Notes: a model not told the origin generated them from the letters alone. A stretch of DNA of 64,000 bases from Photorhabdus laumondii subsp. laumondii (GCF_003343245.1 NZ_CP024901.1:2914001-2978000), one strand, 5' to 3'; shown: positions 53,100 through 63,811, counted from the stretch's first letter. Numbers and translations: made by a program.

Positions 53100-56003
53100 T
53101 TAATCCCCTTTATTACGATTAATATCTTCCTGAATTTTCGGTATATACAGCAACTGGTTACTCTCAATAAATCCAGAATGCCATTCTGTTTCAGATTCAC
53201 CAATAACCTCAGTTCTTTGTTCTTCAGTAGCAATTCTCATATTCCCTGTTCCCGTTAATGGGGAAGGTATACGACCTAACGTTAACATTTCCAAAATATG
53301 GTATGCTTCATCCCCTAAAGCAGAACCGTTATTTTGCCAATGTTTATAGGTGCTGGCAAAATTCCTGAAATGCTCTAAGGGTAACCAATGGATAATCATG
53401 GAAACATGTGCCGGAAATTCAGTTAAAATCTCAGTTTTTACCCATGATTCCAATTTATGAGGATCAACTTTGCTATTTTCAATTAACTGACGATTAATGA
53501 CTACGCTGACGACAAATGAGAAACGATCAGTATGCGCGTATTCTGCACCAGAGAAATACCAGCGATAACGCCATGCATTTTCCTTTTGTGGAAAAGCAGC
53601 CTCATTGTCTTTATCTCGTTTAATTAATATTTTACCCTCAATACGATCGAATTTCTTTACCACAGCTTTAAGCATATAGTCAGATGGAGAATTCATGCTA
53701 GCTACTATTTTTTTGGTTGGTTCATAAGGGGTAATTTTATATTTTAGCGTGATTTCATCACCTTCTTTAATCATGGCTGGAAAAGGGCTTTGGGGACTGG
53801 AAGTGATCCAGTATTCATCTTTGACATCGATTTGATCTGTCTCATCGGCATAAACCAATTGATAATCCATATCTTCCAACCACACCGGGCTATTTTGCCA
53901 GCATAGTTTTTTATCGATAAACGCTTGTTGTACTCTGTCCAAATTGTATTCCAGAGCAACACTGTTACGGGTATCAAGATAAAATGATTTTTCTGTAATT
54001 TCCGTGATCACTTGGCCCCGTAATGTGAATCCGCCCTCACCTTTAACAATTAAGTCAATTATCTGACCATGCAATAACTGCCCTGCCGTACTTTGCTGAG
54101 TAATAATTAAGTGATGGCTTTTAGAATCAGGATGATCTTTAATTTCCAGATTATCAGGTGTTTGTTCACTATTGAATACCGGATCAGGTTTCACGGGTAA
54201 CAATTGACGATGCTCAATTAAATAGAAAGGCAGATCAGCCAAATCAGGCGGTTCATTAAAACATTTTCTTCCCAAGCCTAACCGGGCGGCAATTCGTTTT
54301 TGCAACGCCGATACTTTATCAATACAAATATTATTACGATGATAGGCCAGCTCTGGTTGTTGAGCCAAATAACCGCGCTGAGTGGATAAAAAATCCTGTG
54401 GATTGAGAATAAGTGGTCTGGCCGCTCGATGAGCACCAAAATAACTTAACAGATATTCAAGGATAGCTAGCTCTTTTGCATAGTTTCGCTCATGGATGCC
54501 ACCATCGTTCTCAATTTGCCCATCATCATTCAGTTTCTTAATTAAGTCAGGCATTATCGCCTGATGAACGTTCTGACTAACGGAATTAACTTTAAAAGGC
54601 CATTGTGCACCGTATACCGTATTTCCCCGTTGTGTAAACGCCAATAGTTTTGGCAATAAGGCAAGTTCTGCACAGCCATTAGCTAGCAGTTGTTCAAAAG
54701 GCAACATAAATTGGTGTAACTGTAGTTGTTGTAAGCTATGTTTATTAGTCTGCAATCCATAGCAAGCGGGTAATTTATTGCTTACCGGGTAATAATCCCG
54801 CACTTTACGATGCTTACCCCAGTTCAATAATTCCGGTTGTGTATTAATCAACGGTTCTGTAATAAGCTTTTTCTTGATTTCTTCGCTAGAAACCGTAACT
54901 TTCACGCCACCTTTGGCAATAATATTCAATGGACTGTTTGGTGAGGTAATCAATTTTAAGGGATCACTGCCCCATAATCTGGGATAATATCCTTTTGCAA
55001 TTTCCCAAGACCAATTATCTTGCGGTAGCAGAGAAATAATTTCCTTATTATCTTTATCTAATTCCAGCCGAGTAATACCTTGAACTCCCTTGATAGCCAA
55101 TAATTGGTTAACCAAATGGCTTAAACTTAACACTATGGCACCGTTGTAATCTTTGGTCGGCGGTAATTCAGGTATCCAACCGTGATGCAAATAAGGCCCA
55201 TCAAAAATTTCTTCATTACTGTAACCCATCTCTTTCATTGCTTGAGTGGTATAACGTAGCGGCTTTTCCTGCACCGTTTGTTCCGCTGTCATATAAATTT
55301 GAGCAAATACGTCAGCGATATCTTTAACATCATTATCAAGCTGAATATCAATCTTCAATGGCAAATCAACAGGTTTTAACCAGATAACCCGACTCACCCA
55401 TTCCCCCAGATTACGGTTATCTTTCAGGAAAGCGTTAAGTTTCTCCTGAGCCAGCTTATTATCGGCCTGAGTTTCCCGGCTAGGCAGCAAATAAAGCCAA
55501 TAATTTCCTCTTAATGTTAATTGTTTACTTTCTGAATCAGGGAGTTGCATGAAACTGTATTCACGTTTCTTTTTGCTATACCAGTATGTATAGCGCTGAT
55601 CGTCAGGTTCACATATCAGTAGTACATCATTAAATAAAAAGTAACCCTCAACCGTATCGCCACTGTGTAAATCCAGCAACGCCCGACGATAATCCGCTAG
55701 TGTAATTGGACCACAGGTCAGCATCTGCTGCGGACCAAACTCTTGAGGGAAAATACCATCACCGGGTGCCTGTTCCTCTTTTCCGGGCGTAAGAAGATCC
55801 AAAAGTGGCAACGAATGACGATAAGCTAAATCAGACGCCCCATAACAACAGGCTTCCAATAAAGTGATACCGGGATCATTTTCACTCATATCACTCCAAT
55901 ATTGACCGGAATATTGCTCAATCACAGCCTTAGCCTGAGCAAGTAAGGTATCAAAGGCAATATCGTCTTTAACGATGGGAAACAGAGCATCCTGATTATT
56001 CAT
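53100..56003 (-). CDS. pvc12: PVC baseplate wedge protein Pvc12
   Basis: 967 residues. Large baseplate wedge subunit, partner of Pvc11. Starts MNNQDALFPIVKDDIAFDTL after AGGAG and overlaps the end of pvc11 by 8 bp. Recognisable blocks: YSGQYWSDMSENDPGITLLE, GPITLADYRRALLDLHSGD and the C-terminal EFPAHVSMIIHWLPLEHFRN. The N-terminal PGITLLE segment is shared with gp6/J-like proteins. It is the longest gene of the cassette in the window. Confidence 0.88.
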   Translation of the reverse strand: MNNQDALFPIVKDDIAFDTLLAQAKAVIEQYSGQYWSDMSENDPGITLLEACCYGASDLAYRHSLPLLDLLTPGKEEQAPGDGIFPQEFGPQQMLTCGPITLADYRRALLDLHSGDTVEGYFLFNDVLLICEPDDQRYTYWYSKKKREYSFMQLPDSESKQLTLRGNYWLYLLPSRETQADNKLAQEKLNAFLKDNRNLGEWVSRVIWLKPVDLPLKIDIQLDNDVKDIADVFAQIYMTAEQTVQEKPLRYTTQAMKEMGYSNEEIFDGPYLHHGWIPELPPTKDYNGAIVLSLSHLVNQLLAIKGVQGITRLELDKDNKEIISLLPQDNWSWEIAKGYYPRLWGSDPLKLITSPNSPLNIIAKGGVKVTVSSEEIKKKLITEPLINTQPELLNWGKHRKVRDYYPVSNKLPACYGLQTNKHSLQQLQLHQFMLPFEQLLANGCAELALLPKLLAFTQRGNTVYGAQWPFKVNSVSQNVHQAIMPDLIKKLNDDGQIENDGGIHERNYAKELAILEYLLSYFGAHRAARPLILNPQDFLSTQRGYLAQQPELAYHRNNICIDKVSALQKRIAARLGLGRKCFNEPPDLADLPFYLIEHRQLLPVKPDPVFNSEQTPDNLEIKDHPDSKSHHLIITQQSTAGQLLHGQIIDLIVKGEGGFTLRGQVITEITEKSFYLDTRNSVALEYNLDRVQQAFIDKKLCWQNSPVWLEDMDYQLVYADETDQIDVKDEYWITSSPQSPFPAMIKEGDEITLKYKITPYEPTKKIVASMNSPSDYMLKAVVKKFDRIEGKILIKRDKDNEAAFPQKENAWRYRWYFSGAEYAHTDRFSFVVSVVINRQLIENSKVDPHKLESWVKTEILTEFPAHVSMIIHWLPLEHFRNFASTYKHWQNNGSALGDEAYHILEMLTLGRIPSPLTGTGNMRIATEEQRTEVIGESETEWHSGFIESNQLLYIPKIQEDINRNKGD

Positions 56004-58725
56004 TGTTAACTCCTTGGTTTAAAGAACGCTTATCTGTCCAAACTAAAATCAACACTTCGTCATCGTTGGCTTCGATACTTGCACCCACGTCACCCGTAGT
56101 TCGGTTAGCTATGGTTATGCTTAAATCGGTGACACGTTCTACCAGAGGGGATTGTTGGATGGTGGCTAATAACTGGTAATAGTCAATGCAGTTACCGGTC
56201 GTCACGCCGATAGCAGGATTCTCCGCCCACGGCATATATATCCGGTTTAATTGCTGTTGTAGCTGATGGTGGCCATAGTCAGAATTAACGCCAGAGATGA
56301 AGGTCACTTGATAGTCCACATTAACATCAACATAAGTAGGATTGTTGATTTCAATGGTTGCCCAAGGGCTACTTAATTGACTTAACCATTCGACCATCTC
56401 AGCCAATCGTGCCGGGTTCAATTTTGGGCGTAACGCATCATCATTATCCTTGTAACGGCTGTCCGGGATAACTATCAGTTGTTGCTCTTCCGGTGCCGGA
56501 ATGGTAGTCAATTTACTGCCTGAATGGTGTCTGACATCAAGTAGGCTGACAAAATGATCCTTTAGTAAGGTGACCATATTTCCCCAACTCAACACTCGGT
56601 TACGATGGGACAACCGGACAGGGATTCGTGTTAAGAAGGCTTGCTCACTCTCTTGCGGGCGACCATTCCAAGAAGCCCAAGGTTGCGTAACACTGCTGAT
56701 TGCCGGAATAGTGGTTACCGGCTGTTTTATGCTGTCGGCGGTCAATCCATTAATAAAATGCTCTTGCTCAACAGTTTCTGCGTTAGCTAAGGTGGCGGTG
56801 GTGGCGTTATATAGCAGACCTTTAACAAGTGGGTAATCTTGGGGATCTGTTTTTCCAACTATCTCAGCTTTCAACCAGTACCGCCCCGTCGGCATCAAAG
56901 CGGCTTTATTTGAAGCCTCCTTTGGCAATAAGGTGCGCCAGATACCTCGCTCAAACAGGTTACCGGTTTGATCATCAACTAATTTATCCAATTTACGCCA
57001 GGTATTGTGCTTGTTGAGATAAAACCAAGATAAAGTGAGCTTCTTAATACCTTCTAATTGCCAATAAAGAGATAAAGTTTGCCCCGGCTGTACACCCGTG
57101 AAGCCTAAATAGAATGCTTCATGAGTTAATGCAGGCATTTCTGCTGTTGCCTCGCCCCAGCCAAAAGGCGTCAGAGGGTAAACAGCAAATTGCTCAGGTT
57201 TAGCTTTAGCGCTGAATTGAATCTGCAATGCACTGATTTGTGGGGTATAAGGTAAATTCTTACCGGTAGGATCTTGCCAATATTGGGTATGCATAAAATC
57301 CTGTCCGGCCAGTTCTATACGCACAGACGCAGGCCATTCATTGGGCGATGAGCTATCTGCAACAAGGTGATTCATTGCCGGTAAGGTGAATTTTAAGCTT
57401 TGGACCTGTGGTTCCTTATCTCCACCAAATAACGATTGGGTAGCACTGAGTGTCTTTCTTTCTTGAGGAGTGATTAAATAGCCCTGTACTTTGAATGCGT
57501 CATTTGCAGTAATCCTATAAACAGGGTTAAGTTCTTTACCCTTCTTAACCTCCTTATACCACTCTTTAAAACCTTCTTTGGGCAAGCCAACCCATTGGGG
57601 AGTAATCGTGAGCGTTGCGTTTTCAGTGCCATACCATTCAGGGGCAATCAGATTAAAACCGGAGCCTAGCAACGGTGATTGACCAAAGGGAAAACTGGAT
57701 GCATCCGTTCGTTCAATACCACTATCAGAGGCATAGTACACACTTTGGTTACCATTAATGCTGACTTCTATGTCTATAATTTTGGGCAAAATCGGTCCCT
57801 GTTTGGTACCCAGTTTTAATACCGGTACATCAAACGTCATATTATCCAAGGCATCAGGAGGAGTTATCGACGCATCACTGGCAGACAATCCAAGTTCAAG
57901 CGTTGTTTTGTTGACAAGTTTTACCGCCAAGGAAAGCCAGCGATTTTCTGTGCTGATATTAGCCGTGATATGCTCAGATTCACCATCCCACTTGCTGGCT
58001 AATGTGACTTTAATCGTGCGCTCTCCTGCTAACATCGCAAATAAAGGCGAAGTAATTAAGTAACCGGACAGAACTGAAACATCATTAGGTGTTGGGCTAA
58101 AAAGCCGAATACCGTTCTCAGGTAATTTAATGCTATCTGCAAGATTCAGTGACATTGCCGATTTCCAACCATCGCCCTCTTTTCGATACCAATATAGGTC
58201 AGTCAATTCTCCTTGATTCACCAATACATTCGACTCGGACACATACTGTAATGGATTGCCAGCGCTATCATGTCCGGCATCAAAGTAAGTTCCTTGAGGG
58301 ACAAGATATTCTGCGTTACCTCCATTCAAGGTAATACCTATCGCCACCCGATCCGCTCGGGCACTTCTCGGCGTTAAACCCAATAATTCCCGATAATAAA
58401 GATCGCGATGACGCGCCGGAAAGGTATTGAATAATATTTTTGTCGTTTCTAAAAGTTTTAAAAAAGCCAATAAAAAAGCTTGATGAGCGGGTAAAAGACC
58501 ATTGGCTTTATTCACATTTTGGTAAATATCCGCTAATTGCTGAGGATGATTTTCCTGAATAAAGTAGAAGCTATGCCAGAATTTTTCTTTCCCCTGTTCA
58601 AAAGGGATTTTTTCCGTATATTCCTGAATCCAGTTTAATATATCCCGCGTACTTCTTTCATCAAGTTTAAAAGTCGTATCCGATACCATAGCGGTAAGTT
58701 TATTTTCTAATTCGGTCTGTTCCAT
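55996..58725 (-). CDS. pvc11: PVC baseplate J-like wedge protein Pvc11
   Basis: 909 residues. Baseplate J/gp6-type protein. AGGTGG before the ATG gives MEQTELENKLTAMVSDTTFK. N-terminal IPFEQGKEKFWHSFYFIQE and LFNTFPARHRDLYYRELLGL; C-terminal J-like domain with PQESEQAFLTRIPVRLSHRN, LKDHFVSLLDVRHH and NPTYVDVNVDYQVTFISGV. Forms the wedge ring with Pvc12 around the spike. It lies 80 bp from pvc10, one of the larger gaps among the structural genes. Confidence 0.88.
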   Translation of the reverse strand: MEQTELENKLTAMVSDTTFKLDERSTRDILNWIQEYTEKIPFEQGKEKFWHSFYFIQENHPQQLADIYQNVNKANGLLPAHQAFLLAFLKLLETTKILFNTFPARHRDLYYRELLGLTPRSARADRVAIGITLNGGNAEYLVPQGTYFDAGHDSAGNPLQYVSESNVLVNQGELTDLYWYRKEGDGWKSAMSLNLADSIKLPENGIRLFSPTPNDVSVLSGYLITSPLFAMLAGERTIKVTLASKWDGESEHITANISTENRWLSLAVKLVNKTTLELGLSASDASITPPDALDNMTFDVPVLKLGTKQGPILPKIIDIEVSINGNQSVYYASDSGIERTDASSFPFGQSPLLGSGFNLIAPEWYGTENATLTITPQWVGLPKEGFKEWYKEVKKGKELNPVYRITANDAFKVQGYLITPQERKTLSATQSLFGGDKEPQVQSLKFTLPAMNHLVADSSSPNEWPASVRIELAGQDFMHTQYWQDPTGKNLPYTPQISALQIQFSAKAKPEQFAVYPLTPFGWGEATAEMPALTHEAFYLGFTGVQPGQTLSLYWQLEGIKKLTLSWFYLNKHNTWRKLDKLVDDQTGNLFERGIWRTLLPKEASNKAALMPTGRYWLKAEIVGKTDPQDYPLVKGLLYNATTATLANAETVEQEHFINGLTADSIKQPVTTIPAISSVTQPWASWNGRPQESEQAFLTRIPVRLSHRNRVLSWGNMVTLLKDHFVSLLDVRHHSGSKLTTIPAPEEQQLIVIPDSRYKDNDDALRPKLNPARLAEMVEWLSQLSSPWATIEINNPTYVDVNVDYQVTFISGVNSDYGHHQLQQQLNRIYMPWAENPAIGVTTGNCIDYYQLLATIQQSPLVERVTDLSITIANRTTGDVGASIEANDDEVLILVWTDKRSLNQGVNNE

Positions 58726-58807
58726 ATTTATACCACCTGTTATTTGAATATAACTTTAATATTTTTTCAGGAGATCATTACTATTTAAAAATAAATTAAA
58801 ACATTAT

Positions 58808-59224
58808 TTATCCAGCACTGACAGCATATTGACTGGCAATAAATCGGCCTTTTCCCATACTGGGTGCGGTTATATCGGGGCCACTCGATGGATTATTTGC
58901 CGGCTGTGATGGGGTAAAACGGGCAATGAATTGCTGTCCAACCACAATCACCGTGGCAGGGCTACGACAAAAATTTACCTGCTGACCGACATCCAATTGA
59001 GCAATGGTGACCATACCCATGCCGGGTATTGGATGGCTAGGAGTAATATATTGTGCTTGAAGCTGTATCTTTTTTTCATCCCCCACCATTACGATTTTTT
59101 TGCCTTGGATCTTAACGTGACCACTGCCCCGGACGATTGCCGGCCCCAGAATAGTGACCTGCCGGTTACCGAACAAGGGTTCGAATAGCAAAGTGTCGCC
59201 ATCAACCACCAGTTGTTTACTCAT
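58808..59224 (-). CDS. pvc10: PVC spike-tip PAAR-like protein Pvc10
   Basis: 138 residues. Small beta-rich protein that sits at the tip of the Pvc8 spike. Starts MSKQLVVDGDTLLFEPLFGN. The pattern NRQVTILGPAIVRGSGHVKI and GKKIVMVGDEKKIQ gives a tapering beta-prism, and PSHPIPGMGMVTI resembles PAAR-type loops. Start and stop overlap pvc9 by 4 bp (ATGA). No enzymatic extension is seen, so toxin is not carried on the tip. Confidence 0.8.
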   Translation of the reverse strand: MSKQLVVDGDTLLFEPLFGNRQVTILGPAIVRGSGHVKIQGKKIVMVGDEKKIQLQAQYITPSHPIPGMGMVTIAQLDVGQQVNFCRSPATVIVVGQQFIARFTPSQPANNPSSGPDITAPSMGKGRFIASQYAVSAG

Positions 59225-59637
59225 AAGATCACTTCTCCTTCACCAAGCTTAATAATACCTTCAACTTGCTGGCTAATTTCGCTACCTCTCAGGGCATAGC
59301 TCACCTGAATATGCAGGCTATTAGGCAAATTTATTTTTTGATTCACCTGAATTTCAGTCATTTCCACTCGGGGTTCATAACGTAATATTCGCTCTTCAAT
59401 ACGCGTTTGAATACGCGCCATTAATTCATCAGTGATATTTTCAAACAGATAATCATGCAAACCACAGCCATAATCTTCACGCATAATCCGCTCACCGGGT
59501 TCGGTGAGAAAAAGTACTTTCATACTCTGGCGGACATGTTCTGCCCCTTCTGCCATGATGACTCCCGTCTGAGAAGAAAATTGTGGCGGAAATGCCCAGC
59601 CCCGACCATAAATATCGGCTAATATTTTGTCTGCCAT
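59221..59637 (-). CDS. pvc9: PVC baseplate protein Pvc9 (gp25-like)
   Basis: 138 residues of the T4 gp25/GPW family that starts sheath polymerisation. Diagnostic GWAFPPQFSSQTGVIMAEGA, VRQSMKVLFLTEPGERIMRE, DYGCGLHDYLFEN and the EPRV region (ERILRYEPRVEMTEIQV). Overlaps pvc10 by 4 bp and follows pvc8 by 13 bp. Confidence 0.93.
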   Translation of the reverse strand: MADKILADIYGRGWAFPPQFSSQTGVIMAEGAEHVRQSMKVLFLTEPGERIMREDYGCGLHDYLFENITDELMARIQTRIEERILRYEPRVEMTEIQVNQKINLPNSLHIQVSYALRGSEISQQVEGIIKLGEGEVIL

Positions 59638-59650
59638 CTTATTTAACCTA

Positions 59651-61252
59651 TTATTGTGTTAAATTAATTTTCGCCCCTTTAATATCAACCCCAGATTTTC
59701 CAGCGGCTGATAGGGATTTTTCGGCTTGAATATTAATTTCCTGCGCCTGAGTGATGAGATTTTTAGCGGAATTAATAGTGATATCTTTATCCTGTTGCAA
59801 AGATAAGGTATTTTTTCCACTATTAAATGCGAGCGTATTGTCTTTATTATCGAAGATTAATGCCTGCTGATTCTCTCCCTGTTTAATCACTAACGTTTTC
59901 ATTTGATTCTTTTCACTGGGTTCTAACGGTGATCTATTTTTAGGATTATGCATGGCACCTAATATCACCGGAAAACGAGGATCACATTCAAAGAAACCGA
60001 TTATTACTTCATCCCCCGGCTCTGGATAGAAGCAGAATCCACTCTCATGACTAGCATAAGGTTTGCCTAAACGGGCAAAAAGGGTGCCGTTGGTTAAGTT
60101 TAAGGCCGGTATGTTGACCGGAATACGGCCTAGCGATTGGCCATCCTGTTGGTATTTTTCTACGATCCCGATATGCAACTCTTTAACCTGAGGTATAACC
60201 TGTTCTATATCTGATTGCATGCCTAACGTTAACCGGGTACGCCAACCTTGCCGCGGGTTAATGATCTGGCTGACACCAGTGATAATCGCCTGACCATCCA
60301 TTCCCGCCCCAAAGCCAGTTAACGCCAAAACATCACCCGGCTGATAGCAATCATGGCCTGCAACCTCAAAGCTGCCGGATATATTATGGTTTCGCCGGTT
60401 GCCCATGATGCCCTGAGTAAACTGTTTGGTTTGTTCATTATCCAATGGGGAGCTGAAAATCCATTGCCACTCTTGATCGGTCAGCGGTTTCAGCGTGTCG
60501 GTAGCAAGTTGACCATGCCCAAACCCACTATTTTTTACCTGAATCGCCTGAGACAACTTTTGTTGGTTAATGTCCCAAGACTGTACACTCACCGTTTTGG
60601 GGCTGCGCTGATTATCCCATTGCAAATTCGCTTCAAACAGCACAATGTCCCGGAGGTCGCCGCGCTGACGAATGGTGTGGACAGTTGACCGATTAAGTGA
60701 TTCCGGCGTGACCAACGTAACAACATCATGGCTGGGGATCAGCCAGGTATTGGTAGCACTCAATCGGCTCTTTAAGAATGTCCAATCATTGCAACGAAAC
60801 TGCACCATTTGCTCATGTACCGTTTTAAGTTGAGGTGCCTGTTTTATCGTGACAGGTACCCCAGCCTGACTGCATAGCTTCTTGATAATCGCCTCATCAC
60901 TCTGCTTACTGAACAGTTGTGAGTGAAAATTATGGGTTAATTTTTGCAGTGGATGTTTTGCCGTCAGAATCATTAAACTGTCCTGACCTTTAAGCCCCAG
61001 TGTCTGCCGAACGATGACTCCCTTAAACAACACGGTTTCTTGCATTTGCACGATAAGTTCATGGTTCGGGCGGCAATTTGCTAACTCAGCCTGCACCTTG
61101 GCATCAAAAATATGGCTGGAATCACCAATAATACCCAAAGTGACGTTAGCCGAAGGAATGCCATTGATAGGGTAATTGGCTGACAGGCTGATAACTGTAA
61201 ACTGATTGAGCGTTTTGCCGCCTATCTTAATCGCGATCGGAGGTATCTTCAT
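59651..61252 (-). CDS. pvc8: PVC central spike Pvc8 (VgrG/gp27-gp5-like)
   Basis: 533 residues. The N-terminal gp27/gpD-like part (1-~350) contains LIMLTAKHPLQKLTHNFHSQ and PGDVLALTGFGAGMDGQAII. An OB-fold (about 365-450) reads HIGIVEKYQQDGQSLGRIPV, ASHESGFCFYPEPGDEVIIG and FPVILGAMHNPKN. A C-terminal triple beta-helix has repeats such as LAFNSGKNTLSLQQDKDITI and LITQAQEINIQAEKSL. The trimer is the puncturing device. It overlaps pvc7 by 4 bp. Confidence 0.93.
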   Translation of the reverse strand: MKIPPIAIKIGGKTLNQFTVISLSANYPINGIPSANVTLGIIGDSSHIFDAKVQAELANCRPNHELIVQMQETVLFKGVIVRQTLGLKGQDSLMILTAKHPLQKLTHNFHSQLFSKQSDEAIIKKLCSQAGVPVTIKQAPQLKTVHEQMVQFRCNDWTFLKSRLSATNTWLIPSHDVVTLVTPESLNRSTVHTIRQRGDLRDIVLFEANLQWDNQRSPKTVSVQSWDINQQKLSQAIQVKNSGFGHGQLATDTLKPLTDQEWQWIFSSPLDNEQTKQFTQGIMGNRRNHNISGSFEVAGHDCYQPGDVLALTGFGAGMDGQAIITGVSQIINPRQGWRTRLTLGMQSDIEQVIPQVKELHIGIVEKYQQDGQSLGRIPVNIPALNLTNGTLFARLGKPYASHESGFCFYPEPGDEVIIGFFECDPRFPVILGAMHNPKNRSPLEPSEKNQMKTLVIKQGENQQALIFDNKDNTLAFNSGKNTLSLQQDKDITINSAKNLITQAQEINIQAEKSLSAAGKSGVDIKGAKINLTQ

Positions 61253-61932
61253 GCCTTTCTCCGTGCTTGTAGCGTTTGTCCCGGCGTGAAATCATCAAGA
61301 TTATCCAGATCGTTTTGCCAAGCCAGCGAAAGATAATCGATACCGCCCGCCAGAGCCGCGCCAGCGCCCAATGCAATCAATGGCAGAGAGAGCATATCGG
61401 TTACGCTAACCGCAGTAGCCGGTGGTGATTTTAACTGCTGCTCAGTGGCCTGAATAATAAAGCTCTCATCCGCCACCAGCGATAAGGTGGCAATTGCCCG
61501 TAACGGCATGGCATCCCGATCAAACAAGGTGTAATGAATGTTGAGACCGCTGGCCCGGCAAGCAAAATAACCTTTGTTTTCCCAACGCATTTTGCCCCAC
61601 TTGATTTTAAGAAAATGAGGGACGTTGGTACCGGCATCAACGGCACAGAGGGTTTTCAGTGTCGCCAGTTGGGTTTCTATCGGCGTATTGTTGCCGGGCA
61701 TAGAGGCATCAAACAGTAGATCTAATGACAAGCCCGCGGGCTGAGACGACACATAATGGTTGCCTTGGTGGGCATGGGTAATGCTTTCATCGTTTCTATA
61801 ATTGGCTTGATAGTTGAACTGGATCGCATCGGGGTTATACATCACCGGTAAACTGCCCACCAAGATTTTACCTTCCCGATCTTTAAAAGCCGTCAGCGTC
61901 AATTTGGACAGACTACGTTCAATTAAGCTCAT
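61249..61932 (-). CDS. pvc7: PVC LysM-like baseplate protein Pvc7
   Basis: 227 residues from the ATG at 61932, which gives the family start [20 protein letters not shown] with a GGGGG site; a GTG at 61950 is less likely. The N-terminal half is the gp53/tail-assembly-like domain with [20 protein letters not shown] and [15 protein letters not shown]. The C-terminus has a short LysM-type tail ([13 protein letters not shown]). It glues tube, spike and wedge together at the baseplate. Confidence 0.9.
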   Translation of the reverse strand: MSLIERSLSKLTLTAFKDREGKILVGSLPVMYNPDAIQFNYQANYRNDESITHAHQGNHYVSSQPAGLSLDLLFDASMPGNNTPIETQLATLKTLCAVDAGTNVPHFLKIKWGKMRWENKGYFACRASGLNIHYTLFDRDAMPLRAIATLSLVADESFIIQATEQQLKSPPATAVSVTDMLSLPLIALGAGAALAGGIDYLSLAWQNDLDNLDDFTPGQTLQARRKA

Positions 61933-62098
61933 AATCGCCCCCGGTTTCACGTAATGCCTCTAACACCTCCCGTTTCACCCTCTCAATCAGGCGAGCGTCA
62001 TCCAGTGCTTCTTGAGCTAAGGTTCGCAGGGAAGATAAATCACTCGCAGAATCGGTAACTTTGGCCTGAATAATCAGTTCTTTAATTTCTACAGTCAT
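61919..62098 (-). CDS. pvc6: Small PVC protein Pvc6
   Basis: 59 residues, [20 protein letters not shown] through to [11 protein letters not shown], too short for many gene finders. The ATG overlaps the pvc5 stop (ATGA), and the end overlaps the pvc7 start region by 14 bp. Rich in Glu/Leu/Arg helix (LEDDARL-type). A gene of this size always lies between pvc5 and pvc7 in PVC operons. DUF5908-type small proteins have no settled structural place. Confidence 0.85.
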   Translation of the reverse strand: MTVEIKELIIQAKVTDSASDLSSLRTLAQEALDDARLIERVKREVLEALRETGGDYELN

Positions 62099-62553
62099 GC
62101 TTTCACTCCTAACCAGCGCATATCCTGATAACGTAACTCCAGGGAATTGACCAAAACGGCATTACTATTGGCATCAAAGTCACCGGTAGACCAACGAACC
62201 GGTAACGCGTTACTCACGGTCCAGCTTGCCACCGGTAAAAAATTTTCATTCAGCAACATGATGACCACATCAGCATAAACCGCTTTTTCCCCACGCAAGA
62301 CACGATCAAATATCAGAGTCAGCGGTGTAATCGTCATCACACCACGCTCCAATACCAAACTACCGTGCTGGATCTTCTCGGCCAGCCAAACATTTCTGGC
62401 GTTTTCCCCGCCTTGACTGTGTTGAGTAGTTTGCAGTTCACGACTGAGCCCCGATATGCGCTGAAAGGCAATATCAAGTGGACTGGGAATATTGTTAAAC
62501 AGAAAACTGGCGATAAAACGGTGTGACACTGACGGGGTGTATAGATTGTGCAT
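62095..62553 (-). CDS. pvc5: PVC inner tube protein Pvc5 (gp19-like)
   Basis: 152 residues of the phage T4 gp19/Hcp-like tube family. Starts [20 protein letters not shown], has [40 protein letters not shown] and ends [15 protein letters not shown]. Forms the tube layer next to the spike, while Pvc1 (outside the window) forms the main tube. Follows pvc4 by 14 bp. Confidence 0.92.
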   Translation of the reverse strand: MHNLYTPSVSHRFIASFLFNNIPSPLDIAFQRISGLSRELQTTQHSQGGENARNVWLAEKIQHGSLVLERGVMTITPLTLIFDRVLRGEKAVYADVVIMLLNENFLPVASWTVSNALPVRWSTGDFDANSNAVLVNSLELRYQDMRWLGVKA

Positions 62554-62566
62554 ATTTTGCCCCTGT

Positions 62567-63763
62567 TTAATTTAATCCCATGGTCCCGGTGCGCGTATCA
62601 AACGTCAGACTCAGCTCAATAAATTCCGCCGGAATGAGCAGAGCCAGTTTGATTTTCATAATCATTTTCCCAGCCCGCAGATCCGCTTCATTCATTGATT
62701 CGTTAACACCGAGTAATATGTCAAATGCTTGGTCCTCTTGGGTCCCTAACAGTCCACCTTTCAACCATAATTGATGCAGCCAGTTGTAAGTTTGGCCTTT
62801 AAGTTTCATCCAAGTGATAGCGTTGTTAGGTTCGAAAACAAAAGCCCGGCCTAATCGGGTGAGATGAGCTTCGATATAGGAGACCAATCGGCGAGTTTGG
62901 ATATAACGCCAGGGAGAACCGGGGATGTTATCCAGCGTTCGGCATCCCCAGACTTTAATCCCTTTGCCGGGGAAGCTGCGAATCAGATTCAACGAAGTGC
63001 CATTCTGATTAAAGAGCGCATCAGCTTCAATAAAGGATCGTACTGGGCTGACAACCTTAGCTAAAGCTACGTTGGCCGGTGCGGTCCAGATACCTTGTTG
63101 ATGATCATTACGCTGGATAACCGCCGCCACCGCCGCAGTAGGCGAAAGGATGATATGTTGACCATTTTCTTGATATGTGGTTTTCAGCCCCGGCCAATAT
63201 ACCGCGCCCCATTGCCGATCACTTGAGGAAAACTGCGCCAAACATGTCGCGGCCAGTACCGGATCATCCGGGGCATCCAGCAATCCCATGATGCCACGTC
63301 GGCTCTTGCACAGTTCGAGTATCGACTGCCAAAACTGCAACCAAAGATCTATCTCGGCACCGGACTCTCCCGTCTGATTAAAACGGACAATATCAGGGAC
63401 GACAACCAGTGTAATAGCACTCTCCGCGGCAATAGCCTGCTTAAGCCAATCCTGTTGCAGTGCGATGATCAATGATTGAAAATCGCTCAGTGGTTCATCA
63501 AGGGTCAGCGGCAGCACATAGGCTTGTTGACCGCCATTTTCAAAAAAGTGGCGCACGGAGGTGTACATTAATGAGTCGTACATTAATCCTGACTCACAAA
63601 ATTTTAGGGTAAAATCGGTCAGGCTGTTTAATTTGACTATGGTTTTACTGCCCGAACTTTTTGGAATATCACCAATAAAAACCGGTACACCAATAAATGC
63701 ATCCCCCGGCTTCTGGGATATCAGGTTTTCCGCGCTTGTCACACCCGGCTGTGTTATTTCCAT
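62567..63763 (-). CDS. pvc4: PVC contractile sheath protein Pvc4
   Basis: 398 residues from the ATG at 63763 (GAGG site eight bases upstream; the ATG at 63769 is too close to it). Phage-tail-sheath family. N-terminal QPGVTSAENLISQKPGDAFI and VRHFFENGGQQAYVLPLTLD. Sheath core WGAVYWPGLKTT, SPTAAVAAVIQRNDHQQGIW, KGIKVWGCRTLD and WRYIQTRRLVSYIEAHLTRL. C-terminal DLRAGKMIMKIKLALLIPAE then FIELSLTF. The third sheath gene of the cassette, forming the baseplate-proximal layer. Confidence 0.92.
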   Translation of the reverse strand: MEITQPGVTSAENLISQKPGDAFIGVPVFIGDIPKSSGSKTIVKLNSLTDFTLKFCESGLMYDSLMYTSVRHFFENGGQQAYVLPLTLDEPLSDFQSLIIALQQDWLKQAIAAESAITLVVVPDIVRFNQTGESGAEIDLWLQFWQSILELCKSRRGIMGLLDAPDDPVLAATCLAQFSSSDRQWGAVYWPGLKTTYQENGQHIILSPTAAVAAVIQRNDHQQGIWTAPANVALAKVVSPVRSFIEADALFNQNGTSLNLIRSFPGKGIKVWGCRTLDNIPGSPWRYIQTRRLVSYIEAHLTRLGRAFVFEPNNAITWMKLKGQTYNWLHQLWLKGGLLGTQEDQAFDILLGVNESMNEADLRAGKMIMKIKLALLIPAEFIELSLTFDTRTGTMGLN

Positions 63764-63811
63764 TATCATTTCCTCAACAGGACAGGCGCGGCAAACCGCG
63801 CCCCAGTACAG

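Noticed and set aside
60353..60688. 111-codon frame opposite to pvc8
   Set aside because: Antisense to the spike gene, no start signal, no family resemblance.
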